A stretch of DNA of 64,000 bases from an uncultured Bacteroidota bacterium (GTDB lineage: Bacteria > Bacteroidota > Bacteroidia > 2-12-FULL-35-15): positions 62,001 to 126,000 of the forward strand of contig CAINDA010000056.1 of NCBI GenBank assembly GCA_903847205.1, in the 5' to 3' direction. Below, in pieces: positions 9,155 through 19,271 of the stretch; the stretch's first letter is position 1, and the number at the start of each line of letters is the position of its first letter. Both the position numbers and the translations under genes were made by a program. The notes beneath the pieces were generated by a model. That model saw nothing but the letters and a program-made list of their open reading frames with translations. It did no database searches and was not told where the DNA came from.

Positions 9155-9207
9155 AATTATTATTTTAACTTAATGTGCTTTTAAAAATTACTTTCTTAAA
9201 CAAATTA

Positions 9208-9264
9208 AAAATCAATGTTGTTTTTTATAGTCTATTACATTCTTGGAAAAACAACATTGATTTT
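9208..9264 (-). terminator. Perfect 18-bp inverted repeat, probable terminator after the YtxH genes
   Basis: Positions 9208-9225 and 9247-9264 are exact reverse complements with a 21-base loop. T-runs flank both sides of the arms. It follows the YtxH gene ending at 9273 and precedes the holin-like gene starting at 9154, so it should end the CsbD-to-YtxH transcript. Confidence 0.8.
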
Positions 9265-9272
9265 AAAAAAGC

Positions 9273-9551
9273 TTAACTCATCGCTGTTTTTACATCTTTT
9301 TTGATGTCTTCAGCTTTATTTTTTCCTTTTGTGTATAATTCAGCAGCTTCCACTTTTGCCAGTTCAAATTTTTCGGTTAGACTGGTAAGCAGTTCGTCAA
9401 ATTTTTCTTTCAGATCATCTGCGGAATCGCTGCCTTTTTTTAAAAGTTTCTCCCTAGTTTTTGCCCCTTTGTCTGGCGCCAATAATACACCAAGTAATGC
9501 GCCGGCCGCAACACCTGCCAATGCTCCTAATACGATTTTTCCTGTACTCAT
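9273..9551 (-). CDS. YtxH-domain protein, copy 1
   Basis: The 92-residue YtxH/gas-vesicle-like family protein has an N-terminal hydrophobic, glycine-rich segment (GALAGVAAGALLGVLLAPDKG, residues 8-28). A long amphipathic, lysine/glutamate-rich helix follows. Members are membrane-associated and commonly stress-induced, and their molecular function is unknown. It is a close paralogue of the gene at 9645 and a more distant one of that at 36712. It is the last gene before the inverted-repeat terminator at 9208. Confidence 0.9.
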   Translation of the reverse strand: MSTGKIVLGALAGVAAGALLGVLLAPDKGAKTREKLLKKGSDSADDLKEKFDELLTSLTEKFELAKVEAAELYTKGKNKAEDIKKDVKTAMS

Positions 9552-9644
9552 GATTTCTGTTTTTTTAAATGATTAATTGATTTATTTTAAATTAAATTTT
9601 AATGTATTTCAGTAGCTTACAAAACTAAAACTGTAAATTTCAGC

Positions 9645-9923
9645 TTAGTTCATTGCAGTTTTCACTTCTTTTTTAATTTCTGCAGCCTTATCTTTTCCCT
9701 TTTCATATAAGGTGCCGGCTTCTTCTTTTGCCGTTTCAAATTTTTTAGTCAGACTCTTCAATAACTCATCAAATTTATCCTGCATGTCATCAGCACTATC
9801 GCTGCCCTTTCTAAAAAGTTTTTTCCTTGTTTCCGATCCTTTATCCGGTGCAAATAATACACCTAATAACGCACCTGCAGCAATACCTGCTATTGCTCCT
9901 AATACAATTTTTCCTGTGTCCAT
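9645..9923 (-). CDS. YtxH-domain protein, copy 2
   Basis: The protein is the same length (92 residues) as its neighbour at 9273 and largely identical to it, with the LLGVLFAPDKGSETRKKL block and a C-terminal amphipathic helix. The two are adjacent, so this is a recent tandem duplication. The gene lies 40 bp downstream of a 50-residue membrane protein gene in the operon that starts with CsbD at 11586. Confidence 0.9.
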   Translation of the reverse strand: MDTGKIVLGAIAGIAAGALLGVLFAPDKGSETRKKLFRKGSDSADDMQDKFDELLKSLTKKFETAKEEAGTLYEKGKDKAAEIKKEVKTAMN

Positions 9924-9963
9924 GTTTTTTTGTTTTAATTGTTTAATTATTTGATTGTAAATT

Positions 9964-10116
9964 TTATACTGCTTTCCCGCTGATAATTCTTAATAATACA
10001 GCGATAATCGCAATAACAAGCAGGATATGAATAATGCCTCCGGCACTATAACCAATGAATCCAATTGCCCAGATAATAATTAGTACTACTGCGATGGCAT
10101 AAAGTAAATTTCCCAT
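9964..10116 (-). CDS. 50-residue two-helix membrane protein (lmo0937 family)
   Basis: A short gene on the minus strand starts at ATG 10116 (MGNLLYAIAVVLIIIWAIGF) and ends at TAA 9964-9966. It has two hydrophobic helices joined by GYSAGG, ending RIISGKAV. This layout is that of the lmo0937-type tiny membrane proteins often found with CsbD and YtxH genes. It lies between the barrel gene (116 bp upstream) and YtxH copy 2 (40 bp downstream), all on the same strand. Function is unknown. Confidence 0.88.
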   Translation of the reverse strand: MGNLLYAIAVVLIIIWAIGFIGYSAGGIIHILLVIAIIAVLLRIISGKAV

Positions 10117-10232
10117 GATTTTTTTGTTTAATAAAATTGTATTAATTTATTTTAATTCCTTCCCTTATATCTTCAAGAGTCTTTTTTTATAAATAGTTTG
10201 AATTAATATTAAAGTTTTATTACTATAAAATT

Positions 10233-10883
10233 TTATTTGTACAATTTAAATCCAACGGTGACCTGATACCATGCATTTTTATAACGAGGCGTTGCAACTG
10301 TTCCGTCACCTCTATTATTTTGGACATCCCAGCCGACTCTTGCCCCGATTGTAACATGCCTCAGATTAATATCCAATCCCCCCACAACCCCAAAAATGTT
10401 TTTGCGTAGATTTTCATTTTGAAATTGCTGCTCTTGAGCAATACTTGTTGTTGCGTTCGCAAATACATCGCGCTGATTGATAAGGTATGAATATTGAGGA
10501 CCGGCAACGATTGTTATAAATTCACTAGGTTTAAAGGCAAATTGAAGTGGAATATCTATGTAAGTTGTTGTTCTGGTAAAGTAATACATGTCGCCGAGTA
10601 TTAAACCACTTGCTTTAAATCCTTTTTGAGAAATCAAAACTTCGGGCTGAACCCCAAAATACTTACCGATTGGAATTTCTACAAATGCTCCACCTGCAAA
10701 ACCCAATTTAGGATCAGCATTAAACTTTTCGCCTTGAGCATCATACACATTAGAGTAATTTACACCCGCTTTCAGTCCAAACTCCATTTTTTCGCGGTTA
10801 TCCGTTCCGCCAATGTTTTCCTGTGCAATGCTAAAACTTGTAAGTGAAACAAATACTGCGGTAATCATCGTTAACTTTTTCAT
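10233..10883 (-). CDS. Outer-membrane beta-barrel protein (PorT/OmpW-like)
   Basis: The 216-residue protein has a signal peptide (cleavage near SIAQ, residue 20). Eight-strand-barrel-like alternation follows, beginning KMEFGLKAGVNYSNVYD and ending with the aromatic terminal strand NAWYQVTVGFKLYK. This is the Bacteroidota PorT-like/outer-membrane beta-barrel family, with no enzymatic motifs. It lies 25 bp after a coiled-coil lipoprotein gene, in the CsbD-led operon. Its role could be envelope stabilisation or passive transport. Confidence 0.82.
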   Translation of the reverse strand: MKKLTMITAVFVSLTSFSIAQENIGGTDNREKMEFGLKAGVNYSNVYDAQGEKFNADPKLGFAGGAFVEIPIGKYFGVQPEVLISQKGFKASGLILGDMYYFTRTTTYIDIPLQFAFKPSEFITIVAGPQYSYLINQRDVFANATTSIAQEQQFQNENLRKNIFGVVGGLDINLRHVTIGARVGWDVQNNRGDGTVATPRYKNAWYQVTVGFKLYK

Positions 10884-10908
10884 GGTTTCTTAATATTTTA
10901 TTGATTAC

Positions 10909-11343
10909 TTATTTTTTTGTGGTTAGATCTTTTAGTGACTTTCCTAAATCATCCATCTCTTTAGAAAATTCAGTTTTGAAAGTGGCCCATTTTTCACTTC
11001 CTTCTTCTTTGTAATTTTTCATTTTATCTTTCATAATGCTGTTTTTATCCTCTAATTCTGTTACCGCTTTTTCATATTTGGTTCTCATTTCTTTTTTCAT
11101 GTTTTTCGCATTTTCTTTTAGTTCGGCAATACCTTTCTCATTGGCCGCCAGCTTTTCATCGGTTTCCAATTTGAATTTATTATACTCTTTGGTATAATCC
11201 TGTTGCGCTTGATTTAAATTTTGCGAAGCCTCTTGTACATTTGCTTTTGCTGTTTCTACTTTTTTTGCTGATGAGTCACAGCTTGTAATGACTGAAACGC
11301 TTGCAAAGGCTGTAACAGCAATAGTAAAAATTGATTTCTTCAT
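10909..11343 (-). CDS. Coiled-coil lipoprotein, paralogue A
   Basis: The protein has a lipoprotein signal with lipobox ending ITSC (Cys22). A long heptad-type coiled coil (about residues 28-115) and a C-terminal amphipathic stretch EFSKEMDDLGKSLKDLTTKK follow. It is clearly homologous along its length to the 146-residue lipoprotein at 39836 and more loosely to that at 34995. Both close paralogues directly follow a CsbD gene. Likely location is the inner leaflet of the outer membrane or the periplasm, perhaps as a spacer or peptidoglycan-facing protein. That role is inferred. Confidence 0.8.
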   Translation of the reverse strand: MKKSIFTIAVTAFASVSVITSCDSSAKKVETAKANVQEASQNLNQAQQDYTKEYNKFKLETDEKLAANEKGIAELKENAKNMKKEMRTKYEKAVTELEDKNSIMKDKMKNYKEEGSEKWATFKTEFSKEMDDLGKSLKDLTTKK

Positions 11344-11397
11344 TTTATTATTTTTATTTAGTTAAAATTTATTGTATTGTTAATGGAGCTAAGAATT

Positions 11398-11586
11398 TTA
11401 TAATTCAGAAATTATTTTTTGTATTTCTGTCTTGGTTTTACCCAATTTTGTCTGTAACCGTCCTAACATTTCCTCTTGTTTGCCTTCTACTAAAAGTACA
11501 TCGCTGTCTGTGAGCAAGGCAAATTTCTGTTTCAATTTCCCTTTTGTTTCGTTCCAGTTTCCTTTCAATTCAATTAAATTTTTCAT
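11398..11586 (-). CDS. CsbD-family stress protein, copy 1
   Basis: The 62-residue protein begins [20 protein letters not shown], the CsbD-family core. It ends with the basic helix [20 protein letters not shown]. CsbD was described as a sigma-B-dependent general stress protein in Bacillus, and its mechanism is unknown. It is the first gene after a copy of the shared promoter element (11625-11690) and leads the operon CsbD, lipoprotein, barrel, tiny membrane protein, two YtxH genes. A diverged second copy is at 40327. Confidence 0.92.
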   Translation of the reverse strand: MKNLIELKGNWNETKGKLKQKFALLTDSDVLLVEGKQEEMLGRLQTKLGKTKTEIQKIISEL

Positions 11587-11624
11587 GATTTCTGTTGTTT
11601 AAATGTGAATTAATTTCCACTCTA

Positions 11625-11690
11625 CAAAGGTGGGGATGTAAAGAGCTATATGTGTTACAGAACTCTTGTAATAAGTTACATCATTCACAC
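11625..11690 (-). promoter_or_regulatory. Shared promoter element, site 1 (CsbD copy 1 operon)
   Basis: On the minus strand the order is GTGTGAA (11690-11684), TGTAAC (11680-11675), TGTAAC (11659-11654) and CCTTTG (11630-11625). The CACCTTTG block resembles the Bacteroidota -7 box TAnnTTTG, and the proximal TGTAAC overlaps where the -33 element should lie. The CsbD start is 38 bp further on. Confidence 0.85.
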
Positions 11691-11695
11691 ATTAG

Positions 11696-11903
11696 AATTT
11701 TTTTCATTAAATAATAGAAACGTGCTGATAGACCATTTTAATAGGGCAAACGGAGGATGGGTGGCATCTTGCCAAGGGAAACAGGAGCAAACAAAAAATC
11801 AATTTTTCTTCAAATCACGCAGAAACAGGGGCAAGAATATTGAACTTATTGTTTTTTTGAGGTTTTTATAATTGGAAGTCATTTCGTTTTATAGTTTGAT
11901 TGC
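11696..11903. other. Intergenic gap with nothing recognised
   Basis: Between promoter site 1 and the tamL stop I see no credible gene, repeat or clear hairpin. A 73-codon plus-strand reading frame here has no recognisable feature and runs against local gene direction. Confidence 0.5.
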
Positions 11904-14216
11904 CTAAAAAGGATAACCGATTGCAACATTCAAAACCAGGTTCTCGCTCCGCCAGGATGGGCTTTCAAAGTTTATTTGATCAACCGTCCAGCGGTGATTT
12001 TCTTCGAGCCATGGTTTTCTCAGAGGCACAGCAAGATCAAATCGTAAAATAAAAAACGAAACATCAAATCTAAGACCGACACCTGCTCCCACAGCAATTT
12101 CATCATAAAGTTTTGAAAAGTAGAACGGTGATACACTGCTGGCTGGATTTGATTTTAGAAGCCAAATGTTTCCGGCATCAGTAAATACTGCTCCTTTTAA
12201 AAATCGGAAAATATTAAAACGGAATTCAGCATTCATTTCAAGCTTTACATCTCCTCCTAATTGCAGGAACCCTTTATTATCTATATTTTGCTCTACTGTT
12301 CCAGGCCCGACAGAATTAATATTGAATGCCCTTAGACTATTAGGACCTCCGCTGAAAAACTGTTTGGTATAGGGCAGTATTGAAGAGTTTCCGTAAGTCT
12401 TACCCACCCCGGCAAACAATCTCAAGGCTAATTTATTTTTGTCTGCAAAGTTGTAATAACCGCGGCCGTCTAAACTTAGTTTAGCATATTGAGAATAGAC
12501 GGCCCCCAGAACCTTAGATGGATTGTCGGAAGATACTTTTTCCCCTGCTAATGATTTAGAAAGCGAAAAGGCATTGCCGGTAACTTCAGATGTTAAATGA
12601 AAAAAGTACTGCATCTTCTTTTCCGGAAGAACCTGCTCATTATAAGTATAGGAATAATTTCCGCCAGCTATAAATTGCTCTTCATAACTTTTTTTTAGAA
12701 ATGGATTTGATGCCAGCATGGCCTTGAAAGCAGCCGATTGATTACCTATTGAAGTATAACTTACACTTATCGGATTAAATTCATGTTCTGTTTTGATGTT
12801 TTTTTTCCATTTAAAACCATACGTAAATTGTGAGGTCCGCATATCGAAATAATTTATTCTTTTCAAAAAGTTGTAAGAGAGCGAAAAATGGGTTTTTGGA
12901 ACATACATGCTGTTTATTTTGATAATTTTAAAAGGGGTAAAAAATCCCGGGAAATACAGTTCAGCCAGCGGATTCAGAGAATATGAAAATAAGTTCTTGT
13001 CTTTCCCGCCCAACTGTGCTTCAAATGATCCCGCGATATTAAGATTTAGTAATTCTGCCCCGCTGAATGTATTTTTATTTAAATAAGTTAAATTCATTCT
13101 CGGTCCGGAATAATTATTTGATTTTGAAACCAGATCAACTTCAGCTCTAAAGCTTCGCACAGGCAATGGCGTCATTAATATGTTTACATCTAAAAATCCT
13201 GAAACAGATGTATCACTATCCGAAAATTTAATTCTGACAAATTTGAAATTGCCCATGGTCATCAAACGGTTAAGAGTATAGTTGTGATTTTTTCTGGAAT
13301 AGATTTCTTGTTTTCTTAAATAAACTGACCTCAAAATCACCTTCGGCCTGATTTTCATTTCTGTTTCTTTTGCCAAAAAAATAGTACTTTGAAATTTATA
13401 GGTGTCGTTTGTTTTGTCTGAACCAATACCATTTAAGGTATAATCCTGATCGATATATACATTGTTGATGCGGTAAACAGTTAAAGCATTTTTAGGGATA
13501 CTGTCTTTTAAAGACAGCCGCAAAGATACATTATGATTAACTTTTGAAGTGTCGGCCTTAAAGATTAAATAATCAGGATTGAAGTAGAAATATCCGTTAT
13601 CTTTTAATAAGTCATCAATCCGAATCCTTTCTTTTTTTAAATTATCAAGATTATAATCTTCACCCGGCAGGATGAGGGACTCTTCTTTTCCTGATAAAAT
13701 GAGCTGGAACAGATTGACATCCGAAATCGAATAGGTAAGTTCTTTAATTGTATAAGGCTTTTGAATATGTGAAGTGTAAATTATTTTTACGGAATTTTTA
13801 TTTTCATTAATTGTAAATTCAGTGTAACTATTAAAGATTCCAATATTAAATAGTTTAGCATCAATGAAAGCAGATACTGCTCCAGGCTTTACGCTGCTCA
13901 TTAATACAGGCGCTTCACCATTTTTTTTAAACCATTTTTTTAATTTGCTTTTCGGGGTTTCGCCTGCTGCCATATACATCCATAATTTAGGACGCATTCC
14001 AAAAATTGCTTTATTGGGTTTGGGACGAATCGCAATTTCCCCTGTTGTTTTAATATATGCTTTCTTTACTCTTTTAATTTTGTCAAAAGTTTTTAATTTT
14101 ATTTCTGCGCCGGTATATAGCTTTTCACCTTTAGGTAAATACTTTGTAACGCTGCATGCTCCTAAAACAAAGCAGAGAAAGAATAATAAAATATTATTTA
14201 ATATTGACCGGATCAT
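11904..14216 (-). CDS. tamL: TamL, lipoprotein BamA/TamA-family outer-membrane assembly factor
   Basis: This is the Bacteroidota version of TamA, a POTRA plus 16-strand barrel protein that works with TamB across the envelope. The N-terminus has a lipoprotein signal with Cys in VLGACSVTKYLPKGEKLYTG, the hallmark of TamL. POTRA-like segments span about residues 30-330. The barrel follows, with the surrogate FFSGGPNSLRAF loop motif (RGF-like) near residue 635, ending in the aromatic strand LNVAIGYPF. I prefer the ATG at 14216 (MIRSILNN) to one at 14243, because it gives a normal signal peptide. It still overlaps the tamB 3' end by 23 bp. Confidence 0.93.
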   Translation of the reverse strand: MIRSILNNILLFFLCFVLGACSVTKYLPKGEKLYTGAEIKLKTFDKIKRVKKAYIKTTGEIAIRPKPNKAIFGMRPKLWMYMAAGETPKSKLKKWFKKNGEAPVLMSSVKPGAVSAFIDAKLFNIGIFNSYTEFTINENKNSVKIIYTSHIQKPYTIKELTYSISDVNLFQLILSGKEESLILPGEDYNLDNLKKERIRIDDLLKDNGYFYFNPDYLIFKADTSKVNHNVSLRLSLKDSIPKNALTVYRINNVYIDQDYTLNGIGSDKTNDTYKFQSTIFLAKETEMKIRPKVILRSVYLRKQEIYSRKNHNYTLNRLMTMGNFKFVRIKFSDSDTSVSGFLDVNILMTPLPVRSFRAEVDLVSKSNNYSGPRMNLTYLNKNTFSGAELLNLNIAGSFEAQLGGKDKNLFSYSLNPLAELYFPGFFTPFKIIKINSMYVPKTHFSLSYNFLKRINYFDMRTSQFTYGFKWKKNIKTEHEFNPISVSYTSIGNQSAAFKAMLASNPFLKKSYEEQFIAGGNYSYTYNEQVLPEKKMQYFFHLTSEVTGNAFSLSKSLAGEKVSSDNPSKVLGAVYSQYAKLSLDGRGYYNFADKNKLALRLFAGVGKTYGNSSILPYTKQFFSGGPNSLRAFNINSVGPGTVEQNIDNKGFLQLGGDVKLEMNAEFRFNIFRFLKGAVFTDAGNIWLLKSNPASSVSPFYFSKLYDEIAVGAGVGLRFDVSFFILRFDLAVPLRKPWLEENHRWTVDQINFESPSWRSENLVLNVAIGYPF

Positions 14217-17200
14217 TACTTGTAATTTTATTTGATGAATCAATCTGCTGTTTTGGTTTTATAAAAAATTCTTTCCATAAGTTAAAATCGCGTACGTATA
14301 AAACACCTGCTCCGCTTTCAACTAATGACCCTTCAATTGCGCCTTCATATTGATTATGTCTGAACCCCTTAAGCCGGTATCGTCCGTCGTCAGTCATTTT
14401 GTACTCTAATGTAACATCGCTCGTAATATCGCTGGCGGAATTTTGTTTTGCTTTTTCGCCTTCCACATCTACAATACCGCCCACCTGCACTGTCAGCTTC
14501 TCTTTAAAAAGCTTCTTCTTTACTCCAATATCAACCTGTGTTCTGCCGGCAGCCTGCCCAGTTTGATAATCATCATATGACTGCACATCAAAATTTAATT
14601 CAACTCCGGGCACAGCTTTTGAACTCAGTTGATTTAACTGTTCGGATAAAAACTTTCCAACTGTTGTTCGGGCTGCCATGGCGGTACCATTCGTTTCGGT
14701 CTGAAGCGGATTTTCCTGAATAAATCTTCCTAATACTAATAATGCAAAAACCTGTTTGTTGAGTGCCGATGGGTCTTCATTTACCATACTTAATTTGGCA
14801 TTTACAGCTCCGCCTAAAATCCCTTTATTCTCCGGTGGTAATTGTATTTCAAAACTTATTTCAGGATGCGAAATTTCTCCGCGTAATTTTAGTAATACCA
14901 AAAAGGGGTAACGCTGCTTGTACTCATTTTGGTCTGTTTCACTCATACCATTCATTTGGTCGGCTATTAGGTCAATTGGCGAAGCCCGCACTGAATAGGT
15001 CGCATTTATTGAAATTTCAGCATCCATCGGCCCCCCGTTCCAGGTAATTGTGCTGCCTTGATCAATTGTAAATTTTCTTTTAATTACTGATTCTAACGAA
15101 ACAAGATAACTGCCTTCATTTATATTGTACCCCCCGGTGAGAGTCATCTTCCCGCTTCTGTCAATCGCAAAACTCAATGCAGCGTTGCCTTTAACAATTA
15201 ATGAGTCAGCTGATGAAGGATCCAATAATAATTTAAGCGAAGCTTCTTTGTCTATTTCTATAATTGAGGATAGATCGAATCCTGTGAATCCTGATTTTGT
15301 TTTTTCTTTTTTTTCATCTGCATCAAGTATGGGATTCAGTTTTTGCCTATTTTCAAATTCGACTACCGCCTCTCCCTTGTCGGTTGAAAGCTTTTCTTCA
15401 GGGACAGCAAAAATAAAGCTGGAACCTTTTTTCATTTTAATTTTTGCATTAATAACAGGGAGGGTCATCGGTCCGTTTAGATCGATCCTGCTGTCAATAA
15501 TCATTCTGCCGTAATATTCCTTATTGTTTTCAGAGGAAGTGTTAAATAATAGAAAATCTTGCGAGGACGCTTTTAATGCAAAAACAAAATCATGGAAGTG
15601 ATCCATCTTCACTGCCCCGTCTATTACAGCCGTGTGCATGCCGGCATCTAAAACTGTGAATGAATTAAAATAAAGGCCGTCTTTTTTTAGCTGAACAGTT
15701 TCATGTTTTAACTGGAGTAAATTATTTAAAGCTGCCGGCTTGAGGAAAGTATTATTGAATACTAATTCACCGGTTATTTCTGGAGACATTGTTTTGCCTT
15801 CTATTAAAAAGTTTCCGGTAAGATCTCCTGAAGATTCTGTTATTTGTCCAAAGGAAAATGCTTCAATAGTTTTCATGGAAAGGGATTGAATTACTGTTTC
15901 TATACTGATTGAACTGCTGCTGTCTTTCGCGATAAAATGCCCATTGGCAGAGAGCTTATTTCCTTCACCTAATAAATTGAGATCGATATTAAATCGTTCA
16001 GCTGTTGGATTTTCAGCTTTAAAGGATAAATTTCCAATTGGAACTTTACGGATATAAAGATTGGTTATGCCGGCATCTGCGATTATACCGTAATTATTAT
16101 TAACTCTTTTTAATAATACATTCCCGTCTAAATTTCCTTCAGCCAAGCCTGTATCTTTTTCTATAATTCTAGAAATCTCTTCAAGTTTGAAACCGTTGAC
16201 AGCAATGTTTATATCATCATTAAATTTGTCATGTGCAGAAGAAATACTGATCTGACTCTCCTTTTTATTTATAAACAGATGGTGGATCAAAACTCCTTTT
16301 TTTCCAAATTGTATATAATTATCTGCAGCAATGTCCCAGCGGTTATTCATCAGATAGAAATCTTTAGGATCAAGAGAAAGCCTCCAGCTTCCCTCCTCCT
16401 TTCTTATTTCAGTGCGGATCAAAAGTTTTTTATTTTGTTTGTTATCAATTGAAGATATGGTTGTATTTATTTTTTTATCTGCGAGTTGTCCTTCAGCCAA
16501 AAAATTGTCTAATTTAATTTGCGAGGATGCAATTTTACTGCATGAAATTTTATATTTTAATGTATTCGCATCTGAATTTATAAGAGCTGAAAGGTCTTTA
16601 ACTTCAGTTGTTCCGTAAATTAAGCTTTTCGCAGCAGCACTTATTTTCAAATCATCTGTTTTGCTGTCGTAACTTCCATTAATTACTCCTGATGAGAATT
16701 CTTTCAATTGCGGAAGCAGCACTTCTGAAATGATGGGATGATTATGCAGCTGTACTTCAAAATTAAAATTTTGCAATTCACTTTTCTTTTGCTGAACAGA
16801 ATCTGTAAACGGAAAATAATTGTTAATGAATCTGTTAAGTTCTGATGGAAGGCCGGCTGGTGATACAGCCCCTTTGTATTTGATTCCTACAAGTGCACTG
16901 CTGATATTTAATTCACTTTTTCCTGTTTCATTTATTGAAGCTAATAGTACAGAATCAAGAACATATTTTTTCCCTCTTGAAGCAATTTTTATTTCTGTTA
17001 TTCCTGCATTTCCGTTTAATTTGTCTGCTGATCCGCCTTTTAGATCAACCGCTGCAGTTAAACCTATTCTTATATCTTCAGCAGTGAAATTAAGTTTTTT
17101 AAGGTCAGCTCCCTGAATGTCCAAATTGAATTTATATTGTTCCTGTTTTGAATTAAGGTTGACAAGTCCGTCAAAAGTCGCAGCAGCGTTGGAATCAGCT

Positions 17201-19188
17201 AGATTTATTTTTCCTTCAAATGTTTTGCCGGTAATATTTCCATTTATATTAAGATGATGGTAATTGTATTTATTTAGATAAATCTGAGAAACTTCAGCAC
17301 TGATTTTTGCATTGATGGTTTCTTTATCTAATCCGTTTCCGTCTGCCTGGGCTGTTAATGACAGGGAGCCTAACATCGTTTTGTTTTTTATCAGGCTTCC
17401 CAGATCAAAATTTGTAATTGTGATTTCACTTTTAAAATTTTCTTTTTTGTCTATATCAGCAAAAATACGGGCTTGTCCATAACTGCTGCTAATACCTGCA
17501 GTTGATTCAAACGACTTTATCTTTCCTTTAAAAGAAATCTGCATACTTATGTTTTCCGGAAGTTCAAGGTGATTAGGAACATATGCTCCTGCAATCATTT
17601 TAATATCTTCCCTGCCTGATGATATTTTAAGATTTGGAAAATATAAAAAAGCAGTTTTAATATCAGGTAATCCGACAATGTTAAAATCAGTTTTTAAAAT
17701 TGTATTTATGCCGGTATGTAATATCAGATTTGTTCCCGTAAGATTATTAATTGGTCCTTTCACAGTGCCGCTGGCAGTGGTATTGTTAAACACATTTTTA
17801 AAGAATGACTGCTGGATAAGCTGGGGAGTAAAATATAAAATATCGGAATTTCGGATGCTCACATTTTTCAAATCTGCATTCACAAGCATAAATGCAATTG
17901 AATCTTTCAAGGATTGTAATGATGTGTATTTAATTTCTAAATCAGCTTCTATAATCGAATTAGATGTTTTGAGTCCGAGTTTTTTTGCGCAGATCGAATG
18001 CTTGTCTATCTTAAAATCAGTTGAAAATTTTACAATTGAAAAATTATTTTTATCAATTGCTTCAAATGTTGTTATTGATGTTTCTGTTTTATCGGCTGAG
18101 TAAAAAAAATCTGCGGCCATTAATGATACATGTTTATAATCCAGATGGGCGGCATCAAATACTTTTTTTATTTCCTTCTGCTTTTCATCTCTATAGGCAA
18201 ATGAATTGTCCTTCAGTTCAATTTTCCTCACTAAAACCTTCCAGTCACTTTTTTTTCGCGTTGGCATTTCTACTGATTCTGCAACAGAGCAAGGGAGGGG
18301 ATTTTTGGAATAATTAATTTTGCTATTCACTAAAGCAATATTGCCTAACAAAATAATTTGTTTTTGTAAGTCGATTGATGCATCCTTTAGGATTAGTTCA
18401 TTGATCCCGGAAGAGAGTGATTGTCCGCCTAATGAATCCTGAAAAATAAAATCCGTATTATTTACTAAGATTTTAGATGCTGTTATTTTTGGTAAAACGC
18501 CTGTTGTTTGTTTCTCTTTTATGTTACTTTTTTTTGTTATCAAAAGACTGGCATTTAGGTTTTCAACAAGCAGTTCCTCAATGTTATAAATTGACTGTGC
18601 TAGATTTAGCTCGTTAATTTTTAATTTTAGATTCTTCAAGCGGCCTAATAAAAGGGTGCCTCCAAATTCATCATTATAATTGAATTGAATGTTTTTAAAG
18701 CTAACGTTATCCAGTGCAAAAGCCCAGGACGATTTTTTTTTTGGCAGAGCTCTTGAAGCTGTAGAAGTATCGCTGAATGCGGTAATCAGGAAGTTATAAT
18801 TGAAAAGTGAATCTTTATCCGGGCGGTTTATAATGAGATTTACTTCTTCCAAAGAGAAAGAGCTGATGTGTATCTGATGATTAAACAGATCATTAAATGC
18901 AATGTTTATTTCTGCCTTCCCCGCAAATAATAATGTGTCCTTATTTTTATCCTCCAGGTAAATTCCTTCTATGACAACCGATTTTGGGAAGGCGATACTT
19001 ATCTTTTTAATATTTACAAGTGTATGAGTTTTACCGCTTACAAATGAAACTGCATAATTTACAATTTTTGTCTGTACGGAAGGTATTTGAATTAGTAAAG
19101 CAATGCCAATGAATAAAAGCATGAAAAAAGCTGTTATCCATAAAATCACTTTTAATGTTTTTCTTAAAATTTTTATTGCTTTGCTCAT
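14194..19188 (-). CDS. tamB: TamB, translocation and assembly module inner-membrane component
   Basis: This is a very large AsmA/VPS13-like bridge protein thought to move phospholipid between inner and outer membranes. One N-terminal transmembrane helix (about 20 residues after MSKAIKILRKTLKVILW) anchors it. A repetitive beta-rich body over 1,200 residues follows, then a C-terminal DUF490/TamB domain with the SFEIQLPPENKG block and a terminal PVNIK. I chose the ATG at 19188, which puts the helix at a normal distance from the start; the frame is open from an ATG at 19233. It precedes and overlaps tamL, the standard partner arrangement. Confidence 0.93.
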   Translation of the reverse strand: MSKAIKILRKTLKVILWITAFFMLLFIGIALLIQIPSVQTKIVNYAVSFVSGKTHTLVNIKKISIAFPKSVVIEGIYLEDKNKDTLLFAGKAEINIAFNDLFNHQIHISSFSLEEVNLIINRPDKDSLFNYNFLITAFSDTSTASRALPKKKSSWAFALDNVSFKNIQFNYNDEFGGTLLLGRLKNLKLKINELNLAQSIYNIEELLVENLNASLLITKKSNIKEKQTTGVLPKITASKILVNNTDFIFQDSLGGQSLSSGINELILKDASIDLQKQIILLGNIALVNSKINYSKNPLPCSVAESVEMPTRKKSDWKVLVRKIELKDNSFAYRDEKQKEIKKVFDAAHLDYKHVSLMAADFFYSADKTETSITTFEAIDKNNFSIVKFSTDFKIDKHSICAKKLGLKTSNSIIEADLEIKYTSLQSLKDSIAFMLVNADLKNVSIRNSDILYFTPQLIQQSFFKNVFNNTTASGTVKGPINNLTGTNLILHTGINTILKTDFNIVGLPDIKTAFLYFPNLKISSGREDIKMIAGAYVPNHLELPENISMQISFKGKIKSFESTAGISSSYGQARIFADIDKKENFKSEITITNFDLGSLIKNKTMLGSLSLTAQADGNGLDKETINAKISAEVSQIYLNKYNYHHLNINGNITGKTFEGKINLADSNAAATFDGLVNLNSKQEQYKFNLDIQGADLKKLNFTAEDIRIGLTAAVDLKGGSADKLNGNAGITEIKIASRGKKYVLDSVLLASINETGKSELNISSALVGIKYKGAVSPAGLPSELNRFINNYFPFTDSVQQKKSELQNFNFEVQLHNHPIISEVLLPQLKEFSSGVINGSYDSKTDDLKISAAAKSLIYGTTEVKDLSALINSDANTLKYKISCSKIASSQIKLDNFLAEGQLADKKINTTISSIDNKQNKKLLIRTEIRKEEGSWRLSLDPKDFYLMNNRWDIAADNYIQFGKKGVLIHHLFINKKESQISISSAHDKFNDDINIAVNGFKLEEISRIIEKDTGLAEGNLDGNVLLKRVNNNYGIIADAGITNLYIRKVPIGNLSFKAENPTAERFNIDLNLLGEGNKLSANGHFIAKDSSSSISIETVIQSLSMKTIEAFSFGQITESSGDLTGNFLIEGKTMSPEITGELVFNNTFLKPAALNNLLQLKHETVQLKKDGLYFNSFTVLDAGMHTAVIDGAVKMDHFHDFVFALKASSQDFLLFNTSSENNKEYYGRMIIDSRIDLNGPMTLPVINAKIKMKKGSSFIFAVPEEKLSTDKGEAVVEFENRQKLNPILDADEKKEKTKSGFTGFDLSSIIEIDKEASLKLLLDPSSADSLIVKGNAALSFAIDRSGKMTLTGGYNINEGSYLVSLESVIKRKFTIDQGSTITWNGGPMDAEISINATYSVRASPIDLIADQMNGMSETDQNEYKQRYPFLVLLKLRGEISHPEISFEIQLPPENKGILGGAVNAKLSMVNEDPSALNKQVFALLVLGRFIQENPLQTETNGTAMAARTTVGKFLSEQLNQLSSKAVPGVELNFDVQSYDDYQTGQAAGRTQVDIGVKKKLFKEKLTVQVGGIVDVEGEKAKQNSASDITSDVTLEYKMTDDGRYRLKGFRHNQYEGAIEGSLVESGAGVLYVRDFNLWKEFFIKPKQQIDSSNKITSNDPVNIK

Positions 19189-19271
19189 TTGTAAAAAATA
19201 ATTGTCTTGACCTATGATCAAGACATTTTTCAATTGGCTTTAAATGGAGGATTTATAGGCCGATTATTCTT

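Noticed and set aside
11650-11871. 73-codon plus-strand ORF in the gap before tamL
   Set aside because: It overlaps promoter site 1, runs against all local genes and has no recognisable features.
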